A stretch of DNA of 44,808 nt. Origin: Pseudomonadota bacterium (GTDB lineage: Bacteria > Myxococcota_A > UBA9042 > GCA-2863065). The position numbers and the translations under genes are program-made. Within the stretch, counting starts at the first letter, position 1. The number at the start of each line of letters is the position of its first letter. The DNA lies in the NCBI GenBank assembly GCA_005776725.1, contig SXOO01000221.1, positions 1-44,808 of the forward strand. The letters run 5' to 3'. The notes beneath the pieces are model-generated. The model was not told the DNA's origin, did no database searches, and worked only from the letters and a program-made list of their open reading frames with translations. Below, in pieces: positions 36,776 through 44,808 of this stretch.

Positions 36776-37509
36776 AGCCCGAGCTCCGCGTGGGCACCAG
36801 CGGCTGGGCGTACCCGCCGTGGCGCGGCCGCTTCTATCCGGAGGCTCTCCCGGACGACGCGATGCTCGCCTACTACGCAGAGCGGTTCCCCGCCGTCGAG
36901 GTGAACAACACCTTCTACCGCATGCCCAAGGTGGAGGTGGTCCGCGGTTGGGCCACCGCTACGCCCGAGACCTTCCAGTTCGTTGTGAAGGCCTCGCAGC
37001 GGCTCACGCACATCCAACGGCTCAAGCCGGAGGACGACGGGGCTCTCGACTTCCTGCTCCGCTCGCTGGCCCCGCTGGCGGGCCGCGTGACGCTCTACAT
37101 CCAGACGCCTGCCAATCTGAAGGCCGACGGGCCCCGGGTCGAGGCGTTCCTCGAGCGGGTGCGCGCGGGTTGGGCTGCCGTAGGCAACGGAGCGCTGCCC
37201 ATCAGCTTCGAGGCGCGACATGCCTCCTGGGTCGAGGACTCAAAGGCGCGCGAGGTGCTGCGAGCCCGCTCCGTGCCCCTCGTAATCTCCGACGAAGCGG
37301 CCGACCTGCCCGCGGCGCTGGCAGGGGAGGACGGGGTCCACCTCCGGCTGAGGCGCGGGCTGTATTCCGACGAGGCGCTGGCGTCCGTCGTTGAGCGGCT
37401 CCGCGGCCACCCCGCGCAGGCGGTCTACGTGTTCTTTCGGCACGACGACGAGGCCACTGGACCCGCCCTCGCACAGCGGCTGTCGGCCCTCTGGTCCGGG
37501 CTGGCCTGA
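36772..37509 (+). CDS. DUF72 (YecE-like) protein
   Basis: 245 residues from a GTG overlapping the amidotransferase stop by 4 nt. The family's opening GTSGWAYPPWRGRFYPE is complete, followed by EVNNTFYRMPKVEVVRGWA, FVVKASQRLTHIQRL and later ISFEARHASW. DUF72 has a TIM-barrel-like fold with no established reaction. Usual length is 230-270, so the gene is complete. Position in an overlapping unit with a glycosyltransferase and an amidotransferase does not reveal its task. Downstream lies a GC-rich tandem repeat and then the end of the convergent helicase gene. Confidence 0.92.
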   Translation: MKPELRVGTSGWAYPPWRGRFYPEALPDDAMLAYYAERFPAVEVNNTFYRMPKVEVVRGWATATPETFQFVVKASQRLTHIQRLKPEDDGALDFLLRSLAPLAGRVTLYIQTPANLKADGPRVEAFLERVRAGWAAVGNGALPISFEARHASWVEDSKAREVLRARSVPLVISDEAADLPAALAGEDGVHLRLRRGLYSDEALASVVERLRGHPAQAVYVFFRHDDEATGPALAQRLSALWSGLA

Positions 37510-37531
37510 GGCCCTACTTGCAGGTCTAGCC

Positions 37532-37646
37532 TTCGCGCCCGCCCGCCCGCCCTCGCGCCCGCCTGCTCTCGCGCCCGTCGGTCGGCCCTCGCGCCCGTCC
37601 GCCCGCCCTCGCGCCTCCCGCCCTCGCGCCCGCCCTCGCGGCCGCC
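37532..37646. repeat. degenerate GC-rich tandem repeat in a convergent gap
   Basis: The unit CTCGCGCCC or a close form starts at 37552, 37568, 37588, 37608, 37623 and 37635, with a TTCGCGCCC copy at 37533. Spacing is irregular (12-20 bp), filled with CGCC/CGTC triplets. The strand bias is extreme: almost pure C on the plus strand. It fills nearly all of the 141-bp gap between the convergent DUF72 and helicase genes. No clear hairpin plus T-run is seen. Confidence 0.7.
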
Positions 37647-37650
37647 GAGC

Positions 37651-40245
37651 TCAGGCGGCGATTCGCGTTACGCGGAGTAGCGGCGCGTCCGGCGCTGTGG
37701 CCGTGAGGTCCACCTCGGCCTCCAGCGTCCAGCACGGCTCGTCGGTGGCGTCGTCCTCGGGTGAGAGCAGCTCGGCGGTCCGAGTGCCCAGGAGCGACTG
37801 CGCCACCTCGAAGTGATGCTCGTCCACCCGGTGGATCCGCGTCTTGTCCGGCAAGCGCGCCGTGTGGTCGGCGCGGAGGTCGCCGAGGTCCGCGCGGAAG
37901 CCCCGCATGGCGGCAGCGAACGCCTCGGGGGTGGCGATCGCGCCATCGGGGTGAACAGCGGCCGCCGCCTCCTCGAGGTCGCCTCGGGACAAGGCGCGCA
38001 GGACCGCGTGGAGGTCGGCGCGGAGGCGCGCCGTGAGCGCCTTCTTGTCGCGCCCGAGCTCGGCTGCGGTGGTGGGTGCCCGTGGCGCTTCGGGGGCCCC
38101 CGCGGGGACCTTGCCGGCCCGGAGGTCCTCCCACTCGCTGACCAGCGACGAGTCGGCGCGGCCGAGCTCTGAGCGCAGGGTCTCCATCACTTCGAGGAGC
38201 TCGTCGGTGACGAGGTCCGGCGGCACCGTCTTTGCCAGGGTCTTGTAGACATCGGACAGGTAACGGAGGAGCACGCCCTCCATCCGCTCGAGCCCGTACT
38301 CCTTCACCATGTCGTTGAAGGAGAGGAACTGCTCCAACATCTCCCGGGCAATGCTCTTCACGCGCACCGGTTCGCCGGCTGCCCACGGGTGGCTGGCGAC
38401 GAACAGGTCGAAGCTGGCGTAGATGGCCTCCGCGTCCGGCTTGGGCCAGGTGATCTCGGCGATCTTCTCGACGCGCTCCTCGTACGGGACCCCGTCGGCC
38501 TTGAGCTGCTCGAGAAGCGCGCGTTTGGCCTTGTCCGCCTGGCGGTCGAGGATGGCCTTGGGCGAGTCGAGGATCGACTCGACGCGGGTGAGCACGTCGA
38601 GGGCGAAGGTGGGCGCAGCGTTGTCCAGCCGGTGGACCGCGAACAAGAGGAAGAGGCTGAGCGTCTGGTTCAGCGAGAAGTCTTCCTGAAGGTCCCCGTT
38701 GAGGCGCACGCGGCGGCCGCGCTGCTTGCCGAGGATTCGGTCTTCCCGCGAGCCCAGCGCCTCGATCTCGACCACCCCCGCCTGGAGGAGCGTTCGAAAG
38801 AGGCCGCGGGCCTCCTTTCTGAGGCGACTCTTCTTGCCCGGTCGCTCGTGGCTGCGCTCGATGAGGCGGATCACGTCCCGATAGCCGCCGTGCGACTCGT
38901 CGCCGGTATGCGCCTTCATCAAGGACAAGATGACGCCGTGGTCGATCCGGAAGACCGACTCCAGCGGCTCGGGAGCCGACTGCCTCAGCGTTTCGAAGGT
39001 CTTCTCGTCGAAAGGGAGCCAGTTCTTGTCGGGCGGCGGCTTCTTCTTGAACTTCTTGCCGTCGGCCTTCGCCTCGAGCCGCTGGTTCTCCACCACGTGC
39101 TCCGGAGCGAGGCACATGACCCAGCCCCGGTCGTCGAAACCCTTCCGCCCCGCGCGGCCCGCGATCTGGTGGAAGTCGCGAACACTGAGGATTCGCGTCT
39201 TCTCGCCGTCGTACTTGCAGAGGCGGGTGAAGATCACGGTGCGGATGGGCACGTTGACGCCTACCCCGAGCGTGTCCGTCCCGCTGACCACCTTCAAGAG
39301 CCCGCGCTGGGCCAGCTTCTCCACGAGCAGCCGGTACTTCGGCAAGAGGCCGGCGTGGTGGATCCCGATGCCGTGGCGGACGAAGCGCTGGACGTCCTTG
39401 CCGTAGGGGCTGTCGAAGCGGAAGCCGCCCAGCGCCTCAGAGATGGCCGCGCGCCCCTCTTTGTCGAGGATGGGGAGCGAGGTGAGGTTCTGGGCCTCCT
39501 CCGCCGCCTCCCGTTGCGAGAAGCTCACGATGTAGACCGGCGCCTTGGCGCCTGACAGCACGCCCTGCACCGCCTCCTGCAGGCTCTGGAGCTTGTAGTC
39601 GAACTCCAGGGGGACGGGGCGCTTCTGCGACTCGACCACGGCGACGCTGCGGCCTGTGAACGCCTCCAGGTCCAGGGCGATCGCGCTGGTGTCGCCGAGC
39701 GTGGCCGACATGAGCAGGAACGTGGTGTTCTTCAGCGTGAGCAGCGGGATCTGCCACGCCATGCCGCGGTCTCTGTCTCCGTAATAGTGAAACTCGTCCA
39801 TCACGACGTGCTGCACGTCGAGGTGCTCGCCCTCGCGGAGCGCCATGGAGGCCAGGATCTCCGCGGTGCAGCAGAGGATTGGGGCGTCTCGGTTGACGGT
39901 GGCGTCGCCCGTCATCATCCCGACGTTCGCGGCGCCGAAGTCGCGGCAGAGCGCGAAGAACTTCTCGCTCACCAACGCCTTGATCGGCGACGTGTAGACG
40001 GAGCGATCGCCGATCGCCAAGCCGTGCCAGTGCATCGCCGTGGCCACCAGCGACTTGCCCGAGCCGGTGGGGGTCTTCAGGAGCACGTGCTGGCGCGCCA
40101 TCAGCGCCATCACCGCCTCCTCCTGGTGGTCGTAGAGCGACACGCCCGTGTCCGCGACCCAGCCGATGAAGCGGTCCAGCGCGTCGTCCGAGCTGATCGC
40201 GGAGCCGTCTTCCGGTAGTCGGTCGGTGAGGTTCCTGGGGGCCAC
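37651..40245 (-). CDS. SKI2-like DEAD/H helicase with DUF3516 region
   Basis: 864 residues from a GTG. Helicase core: Walker A KTPTGSGKS (57-65), TSPIKALVSEKF, DEFHYYGD as the DEAH-type box (150-157), LLMSATLGD (about 178-186), then GIGIHHAGLLPKYR and DFHQIAGRAGRKGFD for the second RecA domain. The C-terminal 450 residues carry the DUF3516-type extension, with MVKEYGLERMEGVLLRYLSD. The last 150 residues are Ala-rich and look like an added accessory domain. Relatives in eukaryotes unwind RNA for the exosome; bacterial DUF3516 members are poorly characterised and probably act on RNA or structured nucleic acid. A TAGGGT box lies 7 nt upstream of the start. It may also be co-transcribed with apbE, 57 bp upstream. 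Confidence 0.92.
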   Translation of the reverse strand: MAPRNLTDRLPEDGSAISSDDALDRFIGWVADTGVSLYDHQEEAVMALMARQHVLLKTPTGSGKSLVATAMHWHGLAIGDRSVYTSPIKALVSEKFFALCRDFGAANVGMMTGDATVNRDAPILCCTAEILASMALREGEHLDVQHVVMDEFHYYGDRDRGMAWQIPLLTLKNTTFLLMSATLGDTSAIALDLEAFTGRSVAVVESQKRPVPLEFDYKLQSLQEAVQGVLSGAKAPVYIVSFSQREAAEEAQNLTSLPILDKEGRAAISEALGGFRFDSPYGKDVQRFVRHGIGIHHAGLLPKYRLLVEKLAQRGLLKVVSGTDTLGVGVNVPIRTVIFTRLCKYDGEKTRILSVRDFHQIAGRAGRKGFDDRGWVMCLAPEHVVENQRLEAKADGKKFKKKPPPDKNWLPFDEKTFETLRQSAPEPLESVFRIDHGVILSLMKAHTGDESHGGYRDVIRLIERSHERPGKKSRLRKEARGLFRTLLQAGVVEIEALGSREDRILGKQRGRRVRLNGDLQEDFSLNQTLSLFLLFAVHRLDNAAPTFALDVLTRVESILDSPKAILDRQADKAKRALLEQLKADGVPYEERVEKIAEITWPKPDAEAIYASFDLFVASHPWAAGEPVRVKSIAREMLEQFLSFNDMVKEYGLERMEGVLLRYLSDVYKTLAKTVPPDLVTDELLEVMETLRSELGRADSSLVSEWEDLRAGKVPAGAPEAPRAPTTAAELGRDKKALTARLRADLHAVLRALSRGDLEEAAAAVHPDGAIATPEAFAAAMRGFRADLGDLRADHTARLPDKTRIHRVDEHHFEVAQSLLGTRTAELLSPEDDATDEPCWTLEAEVDLTATAPDAPLLRVTRIAA

Positions 40246-40252
40246 GCGCCCG

Positions 40253-40258
40253 ACCCTA
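40253..40258 (-). promoter_or_regulatory. candidate -10 box (TAGGGT), leaderless type
   Basis: On the minus strand TAGGGT ends 7 nt before the GTG at 40245 of the helicase gene, with no ribosome binding site. It is the sixth TANNNT box at such a distance in this window. Confidence 0.35.
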
Positions 40259-40302
40259 GGTCAGGGGGCACTTCTCGGCAAGGCGAGGGCCCCGGCGGCT
40301 CA

Positions 40303-41262
40303 TCAGCGACAGGGCGGGGGTGGCGCGCCCGGCGAGAGCACGGGCAGGGCGGCTGACTGGGAGGCGGCACCGTCAGGCGCCACCACCCGCACCGCGAGAA
40401 CGCCTCGTTGGGTCAACAGCTTCTCCTGGCATCCACGGGGTCCGAGGACGAAGCAGGCCGTGGACAGCGCGTCGGCCGCGGTTGCGTCGTCCGCGAGCAC
40501 GGTGGCCGAGAGCGCGCGGCGGGCCGGATAGCCGGTGGAGGGGTCGAGCAGGTGGTGATAACGAACGCCGCCCCGCTCGAAGTAGCGCGCGTTGTCTGCG
40601 CTGGTCGACACCGAGAGCGTGGGGCGGCCGCAAACCGCGAGGCGTAGCGGCTCTCCCCCGCGGGGACCCTCCACGGCGACGCGCCACGCCACGCCGTCGC
40701 GAGAGCCCAGGGCCAGCGTCTGCCCTCCGGCGGTGAGCAGGCCGTGGTGCACCCGGAGCTGGGCCAGCGCGGCGGCGGCCTGGTCGAGGGCCCACCCTTT
40801 CGCGATGCCGCCGAGCCCAAGCACCTGTTGGCGCGCGGTGGTGAGCGTGCCTCCGGAGAGGCGCACGGATCTCCAGCCGATCCGCGGGAGCCGCGCCGCC
40901 ACCGCGTCCGCGGCCGGGATCACCGCCCGGTCAAAGTCCCAGAGCCCCCAGAGCGCAGCCCAGGTCGGATCAAACGCCCCGTCGCTGAGCGCGGCGTAGT
41001 CCAGGGCGCGCTGGAGCAGGCCGGCGAGCAGCGGCGGCACCGAAACCGCCTGGCCGGCGCGACGATTGGCCTCGGCCAATGGCGACCCCGGGCGCCACTC
41101 GTTGGCCACGTAGTCCACGGCTCGGACCGCTTCGAAGGCGCGGTCGAAGGCTGCTGTGGGGGTGGCTGCCGGGAGCACGAGGGTGACCTCGGTGGCCAGC
41201 GCGAGCTCTGTTCTCTCCGCCCAGCCGGGCGGAGCGAGCAGCACCAGGGCGGCGAGGATCAC
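40303..41262 (-). CDS. apbE: FAD:protein FMN transferase (ApbE)
   Basis: 319 residues from a GTG overlapping the WD40 gene stop by 4 nt. A signal peptide at 1-15 (ILAALVLLAPPGWA) sends it to the periplasm. Family motifs: NEWRPGSPLAEANR near 47-60, GAFDPTWAALWGLW near 90, LGLGGIAKGWALDQAA near 145 (an acidic residue usually precedes LGGIAKG; here it is Gly), a GG-rich loop TAGGQTLALG, HHLLDPSTGYPAR near 240 and the metal-binding DALSTACFVLG. ApbE attaches FMN through a phosphoester to Thr or Ser in proteins such as RnfG and NqrC. No such acceptor gene is visible here, so its target is elsewhere. The short Pro-rich tail ends in CR. Confidence 0.92.
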   Translation of the reverse strand: MILAALVLLAPPGWAERTELALATEVTLVLPAATPTAAFDRAFEAVRAVDYVANEWRPGSPLAEANRRAGQAVSVPPLLAGLLQRALDYAALSDGAFDPTWAALWGLWDFDRAVIPAADAVAARLPRIGWRSVRLSGGTLTTARQQVLGLGGIAKGWALDQAAAALAQLRVHHGLLTAGGQTLALGSRDGVAWRVAVEGPRGGEPLRLAVCGRPTLSVSTSADNARYFERGGVRYHHLLDPSTGYPARRALSATVLADDATAADALSTACFVLGPRGCQEKLLTQRGVLAVRVVAPDGAASQSAALPVLSPGAPPPPCR

Positions 41263-43220
41263 CGCCCGGTGATGGCGAACACCCGGAGCCCGCCCTCGGG
41301 GGAGAGGGCGGCGGTGGCGAGGTTCGCTCCCGCCGGGTCGAAGAGGACCGCCTCGGGGTATGCCGCGCCGGCAGAGGCCTCCGCGAGCCGGGCCCCGTTC
41401 GTGGTGCTCCACAGCCGAAGCACGTGCTCCTCGTCGAGCGTGGCCACCACGGGCGCGACGGGGTGGATGTCGAGCGCCACGATGGTGGCCTTCTGGCCCT
41501 CTAGCGTGGCCACCTCAGCGCGGGCCGTGAGGTCGTAGAGGACCACCTTGTTCCACTGCTCCACGAGGCCGATGACGTCGCCATCGCCCCAGGCGTGCCC
41601 CTTCGGGGCGAAGCTCAGGGCCGTGGTGTTGCGTCCGAGCCGGGTCCAGGTGATGCGGCGGGTGTCGACCTCGCGACCGATCACGGTGCCGTCGTCGTGA
41701 GCGCTGACCACGACGGCGCCGGATGGCGAGAGCTCCAGCGCGACCACGTCTGCGCGGGTCTCGGCGAGGTCGCCCTCGCGCACCGCCAGGGTGTCAGGTT
41801 CGAGGACGCGGATTCCCCCGCGGGCGCCGGCGCTGACCACGGCGTCGACGTGGGCAGCCAACCGCGCGACGGCGCGGTAGTGCGGTCGCGGCTCGCCCTC
41901 CAGGGTGTCCCACGCCACGAGGTCTTTGGAGGCGGTGACCCTGCCATCCTCGAGGCCGACGATCAGGCGGGTGCCGGAGAACGCGATGGAGGTGGCCTCG
42001 CTGGGCGTGGGCGGCAGCGCCTTCAGGACGCCGTCGGGCGACACCACGAAGACTCGGCCTCTGCTGACCACCGCGAACCCGGCCGTCGAGCGGGCGAGGC
42101 TGCGCGCCGGCGTCCCAAGGAGCGGCAGCTGCGGCCCGAGGGGAACCGTGGGGTCCTTCGCGGTCGCGCCGTCCGCGCCGCTTGCAGGCAGGGGCAGGGG
42201 CAGGAAGCGCAGGCTGTGCTCGAGGGCGATCGCCACGCCCTCCGGCAGCGCTCGGACCCCGGTGATCGGGTCCTTCTCGGTGCCGGCGGCGGCCCCGGGG
42301 GCGAATGGGGGCAGCGCGAGGCCGGGCGCCCCGGGATCGGCGTGAAGCGCCGAGAGCTCCCCGGTGAGTTCGCCCACGACGAGCGTGCCGTCCGGAAGCG
42401 GCGCGAGGGCGGCGAGCCGACCGTTGCCCACCTCCCGAGTCGCCAGGGTCGCGAGCGACTCCGCGTCGAGCCAGGCGACGTGCCCCGTGAGGCCCATCGC
42501 GACCACGGCCTCGATGCGCGCCTCGGGCTCTTCCGGGTCCTTCACGGCGGTGAGCGTGAGGTCGCTGACCGTGTTCGGCAGCTTCTCGCTGACCACGGCC
42601 TCGGCGTCGTCGAAGGTCCAGCGCCTGACGGTGGCGTCGCGGCCAGCGGACCAGAGCACGGCGCGGTCGGCGGAGAACAGCAACGCGTAGACGGAGGAGG
42701 TGTGCCCCGAGAACAGGTTCGTGCGCTTCCCCGTGGCCGTGTCCCACACCCGGACCTCGTCATCGACCCCGCCCGTCGCGGCGCGCTTGCCGTCCGCCGA
42801 GAGCGCGAGGGCCTTGATGTCGCCGTCGTGCGCCGCGATCGAGTGGAGCAGCTTGCCCGCGGTTGTGTCCCAGAGGATGAGGCGGTTGTCGGCCCCTGCC
42901 GTGGCCAGGAGCCGTCCGTCTTCCGAGAGCGCGGCCTCGAGGACCGCCTCGGTGTGCGCTCGCCAAGGGGACCACGACTTGGACCCGCCGCTCCACCACC
43001 ACACCGTCCCTGACGAATCGCCAACGGCGAGGCTCTTGCCGTCTTCCGAGCAGGCGAACGCCCCGAGCTCGCCGGCGGGCAGCACATGAGCGCGCGGCGC
43101 GCCAAGGCCCAGCCTCGGCGCGCTCGGGACGGGCGACGGGGCCTCGGAGGGCGCCGGATCCTTCTTACAGGACGGGAGGGCGAGGAGCGCCAGAAGGGCG
43201 AGGCGGACGAGGGTACGCAT
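41259..43220 (-). CDS. WD40-repeat lipoprotein
   Basis: 653 residues. Signal peptide with lipobox ALPSC, lipidated Cys18, then a Pro/Ser-rich linker to about 45. WD40-type repeats fill the rest. The first four are clear, with the pattern FACSEDGKSLAVGDSSGTVWWW, AALSEDGRLLATAGADNRLILWD, LALSADGKRAATGGVDDEVRVWD and LLFSADRAVLWSAGRDATVRRW. Later blades (residues 220-650) are more divergent but keep the LSPSGAVVVSAHDDG pattern, giving probably two seven-bladed propellers. It is likely an envelope scaffold. It is coupled to ApbE by a 4-nt overlap. The residue before the first linker, Lys19, avoids Asp at +2, so outer-membrane sorting is plausible. Confidence 0.88.
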   Translation of the reverse strand: MRTLVRLALLALLALPSCKKDPAPSEAPSPVPSAPRLGLGAPRAHVLPAGELGAFACSEDGKSLAVGDSSGTVWWWSGGSKSWSPWRAHTEAVLEAALSEDGRLLATAGADNRLILWDTTAGKLLHSIAAHDGDIKALALSADGKRAATGGVDDEVRVWDTATGKRTNLFSGHTSSVYALLFSADRAVLWSAGRDATVRRWTFDDAEAVVSEKLPNTVSDLTLTAVKDPEEPEARIEAVVAMGLTGHVAWLDAESLATLATREVGNGRLAALAPLPDGTLVVGELTGELSALHADPGAPGLALPPFAPGAAAGTEKDPITGVRALPEGVAIALEHSLRFLPLPLPASGADGATAKDPTVPLGPQLPLLGTPARSLARSTAGFAVVSRGRVFVVSPDGVLKALPPTPSEATSIAFSGTRLIVGLEDGRVTASKDLVAWDTLEGEPRPHYRAVARLAAHVDAVVSAGARGGIRVLEPDTLAVREGDLAETRADVVALELSPSGAVVVSAHDDGTVIGREVDTRRITWTRLGRNTTALSFAPKGHAWGDGDVIGLVEQWNKVVLYDLTARAEVATLEGQKATIVALDIHPVAPVVATLDEEHVLRLWSTTNGARLAEASAGAAYPEAVLFDPAGANLATAALSPEGGLRVFAITGR

Positions 43221-43696
43221 TGTAGGCCGACCCGTAGCAGAGAAGTCACCGTCGCGCCAATGCGCCGCGCCCCCCGTCGAGTCTCGCCCGGCTGCCCGCT
43301 CAGAACGTGGTGACGATCACTGTGGCGGTCGTGCAGGGGGAAATTTGAAGGGCTTGTCCGGAGCGTGGTCTCCCCCTTCGACGGCAGGGGTCACTCGGGG
43401 CTGGAACGGGGGGCAATCCGCGGGTGGGACGCTACGGTTGGTCGAAACACCGCCTGCTCTCCACCCCCACTCAGCTGGGGCCGCGGCCTTCGGGGAGACT
43501 CCGGCGCTCGCCGCGCCGGCCCGCGCACAGCCTGGGCGTCGACCTCGGCGCGGGTGCGAGCCACATGCTGCGCCCTTTGACGCGTGCTGGCAGCCTCACT
43601 AGTGTGGTCTGAGCAGTGGATATCGCATCGGAACCGTCGCGGGTGAACCACACCCCGCCGGACGACTACCAGCAATGGACACTCGGTGGAGGGATC
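43221..43696. other. 476-bp stretch with no recognised gene
   Basis: Divergent gap between the WD40 lipoprotein (minus) and the ZU5-like lipoprotein (plus). Open frames in it are short and have no protein-like features. One weak inverted repeat (GAAGGG / CCCTTC, about 43347-43380) and a candidate sigma-70-type promoter near 43577-43605 are all I see. There is no convincing RNA gene. Confidence 0.5.
43577..43605 (+). promoter_or_regulatory. candidate sigma-70-type promoter
   Basis: TTGACG at 43577-43582 and TAGTGT at 43600-43605 are separated by 17 bp, the ideal spacing. The -35 is five of six to consensus; the -10 is only three of six. The transcript would begin about 85 nt before the ATG at 43697. 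Confidence 0.3.
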
Positions 43697-44808
43697 ATGG
43701 ACAGGCGAGCAAGGTCGACGACGTTCTTTCTGGCGCTCCTTGGTATCGGCTGTGTCGACGGCAATTCCGATCCCGCGCCCGCTGCCGACACAGCGGCGCC
43801 GCCGGACGTCGGGGAATCCGGCGAGGACGCGAACGCTGCCGATGGCGCGTCTGCGGACACGGGCCCCGCGGACACGTCCCGCCTGGACGCGGCGCACACG
43901 GTGCCCCTGGATCCCTGTGCGGGTGCGCTGGCTCGGGCGGTCCTCGGGAAGGCTGGCGGAAGCCTCGACTTCGAGGCGGGCGGCAACGCCACCGGCCGGA
44001 TCGAGGTTCCATCTGGAGCGCTCTCCGACGACACCGAGATCTGCGTCCTCCCTGGTACCGCGCCTGACGACGCGACGGTGTACGGCGCGGCGATCCGGCT
44101 GTTGCCCGAGGGGCTCATCTTCCTTCAGCCTATCCTGCTCGAGCTCGCGATTCCCAACGAGCTCGTGACTGACGAACGCCCCATCGCGGTGGCGTGGGAG
44201 TCGGAGCCGGGCTCGTTCCAGTTCCTGCCGGCGTGGCGCACGCAGAACGCGATTTTGGTCCGGTCGAACCACTTCAGCACCGTCTATATGTGCAACCCGA
44301 ACCAGCCCGGCACATCGGGGTTCTTCTGCTGCTCGCCGAAGAATCCGCAGTCGACGACGAACGCGCAGTGCGTCCAATACGATCCCGTGGCCGGGACGAC
44401 CTGCGACACGGCTCTGTGCGACAAGACGGCGGGCGCTTGCCCGAATGACCCGCCGGGCGCGGGTTGTTGCGAGGCGATCCCAGCGGCAGCGTCGCCTCCG
44501 GGCGGCTCGTGCGGCGCATTCACGACGTTCGCCAATTGCGCGTTGGCCGCCGGGGCCGGTTCTTGCGCCTGGCTGACCAGCTGCAGCAGTGCGACGCCAC
44601 CGCTGCCGCCTTCGTGCACGGACTGCTCCGACGCGACGTACACGTCGGACCCGAGCTACGCGTTCACTCTGGCGCAGTCGTACTCCGGTTACCTCAACAG
44701 CACGTGCGTGCAGCTCCAGTCGTACGCACCCGGGCCGGTTCCTCAGCTCCCATCGACCGACCCGGGCTTCCCCGCGGTCCTCGGCGAGTATTGCGGTTAC
44801 CTCGGCGC
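43697..44808 (+). CDS. ZU5-like, Cys-rich lipoprotein (runs off the right edge)
   Basis: Open to the end of the window, 370 codons visible. ATG with gtggaggg just upstream. The signal sequence ends at a probable lipidated Cys19 (LALLGIGC). A 45-residue Asp/Ala/Pro/Gly linker follows, as is common in Myxococcota surface lipoproteins. Residues 85-195 look like a ZU5 domain: AGGSLDFEAGG, then IEVPSGALSDDTEICV and IRLLPEGLIFLQPILLELAIP. From about 200 there are many cysteines, some paired (FFCCSPKN, AGCCEAIP, CAWLTSCSS, CTDCSD), forming small disulfide-rich modules. It is probably an outer-surface protein of unknown role. The stop is not in the window. Confidence 0.8.
   Translation, partial: MDRRARSTTFFLALLGIGCVDGNSDPAPAADTAAPPDVGESGEDANAADGASADTGPADTSRLDAAHTVPLDPCAGALARAVLGKAGGSLDFEAGGNATGRIEVPSGALSDDTEICVLPGTAPDDATVYGAAIRLLPEGLIFLQPILLELAIPNELVTDERPIAVAWESEPGSFQFLPAWRTQNAILVRSNHFSTVYMCNPNQPGTSGFFCCSPKNPQSTTNAQCVQYDPVAGTTCDTALCDKTAGACPNDPPGAGCCEAIPAAASPPGGSCGAFTTFANCALAAGAGSCAWLTSCSSATPPLPPSCTDCSDATYTSDPSYAFTLAQSYSGYLNSTCVQLQSYAPGPVPQLPSTDPGFPAVLGEYCGYLG

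Noticed and set aside
37532..37646. CRISPR array or rho-independent terminator
   Set aside because: Units are too short and irregularly spaced, with no distinct spacers, no stable stem and no T-run.
43345..43612. Short open frames in the 476-bp gap
   Set aside because: They have no ribosome binding site, low-complexity composition and no recognisable domain or signal.

Overview
The window is about 45 kb of very GC-rich DNA (I estimate close to 70 % G+C). Coding is dense on both strands, GTG starts are frequent, and GTGA or ATGA stop/start overlaps are common. The content suggests a flagellated, Gram-negative member of the Myxococcota or a related former-deltaproteobacterial lineage: MlaE-type lipid ABC genes, an outer-membrane barrel, many putative lipoproteins (two with long Asp/Ala/Pro or Cys-rich segments), a sigma-54-type flagellar promoter, a DUF3516 helicase and a HemY-type protoporphyrinogen oxidase. 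This is inference; no rRNA or tRNA is present to confirm it. I see no prophage, insertion sequence or CRISPR array.

Layout. (1) 1-5733, plus strand: the end of an unknown Pro/Ala-rich protein, an inositol-monophosphatase-family enzyme, a TPR protein, and a four-gene MlaE/MlaF-like ABC cluster in the order ATPase-permease-permease-ATPase. (2) 5847-8620: a redoxin lipoprotein translationally coupled to an unusual thioredoxin/outer-membrane barrel fusion. (3) 8673-11035: a ClpP homologue lacking its catalytic serine and, divergently, a CstA-family transporter. (4) 18579 down to 10985, minus strand: DnaJ/CbpA, a DUF6599-like membrane protein, a Tat-type DUF362 protein, a NapH-MauM-like fused polyferredoxin, two YeeE/YedE half-transporters, a small unknown protein and an AI-2E-family permease, mostly overlapping or closely spaced. 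(5) 21163 down to 18811, minus strand: speD, an intrinsic-terminator-like hairpin, speE and a periplasmic TPR protein. (6) 21562-26686, plus strand: motA, two successive motB-like genes, fliL, fliM, fliN and fliO behind a near-consensus sigma-54 promoter.

(7) 26787-28927: a lytic-transglycosylase-like lipoprotein and a DMT transporter. (8) 31419 down to 28931: an LCM-type methyltransferase coupled to a YfhO-like membrane protein; divergently, hemY (31467-32897). (9) 32887-33700: two small proteins on the minus strand and a three-copy, 52-bp-period hairpin repeat. (10) 33808-37509: a PA14-GT39 glycosyltransferase, a class-I glutamine amidotransferase and a DUF72 protein, then a GC-rich degenerate tandem repeat. 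(11) 43220 down to 37651, minus strand: WD40 lipoprotein, ApbE and a DUF3516 SKI2-like helicase. (12) A 476-bp non-coding stretch and the start of a ZU5-like lipoprotein that runs off the right edge.

The most interesting points are: the matched degeneracy of the two ABC ATPases, which predicts one dead and one live ATP site; the thioredoxin-barrel fusion; the serine-less ClpP; the tandem MotB pair with complementary defects; the DUF362/polyferredoxin/YeeE cluster; the 52-bp hairpin repeats; and a recurring TANNNT box 7-11 nt before start codons, which suggests leaderless transcription. All family assignments come from motif recognition alone; no database search was possible.
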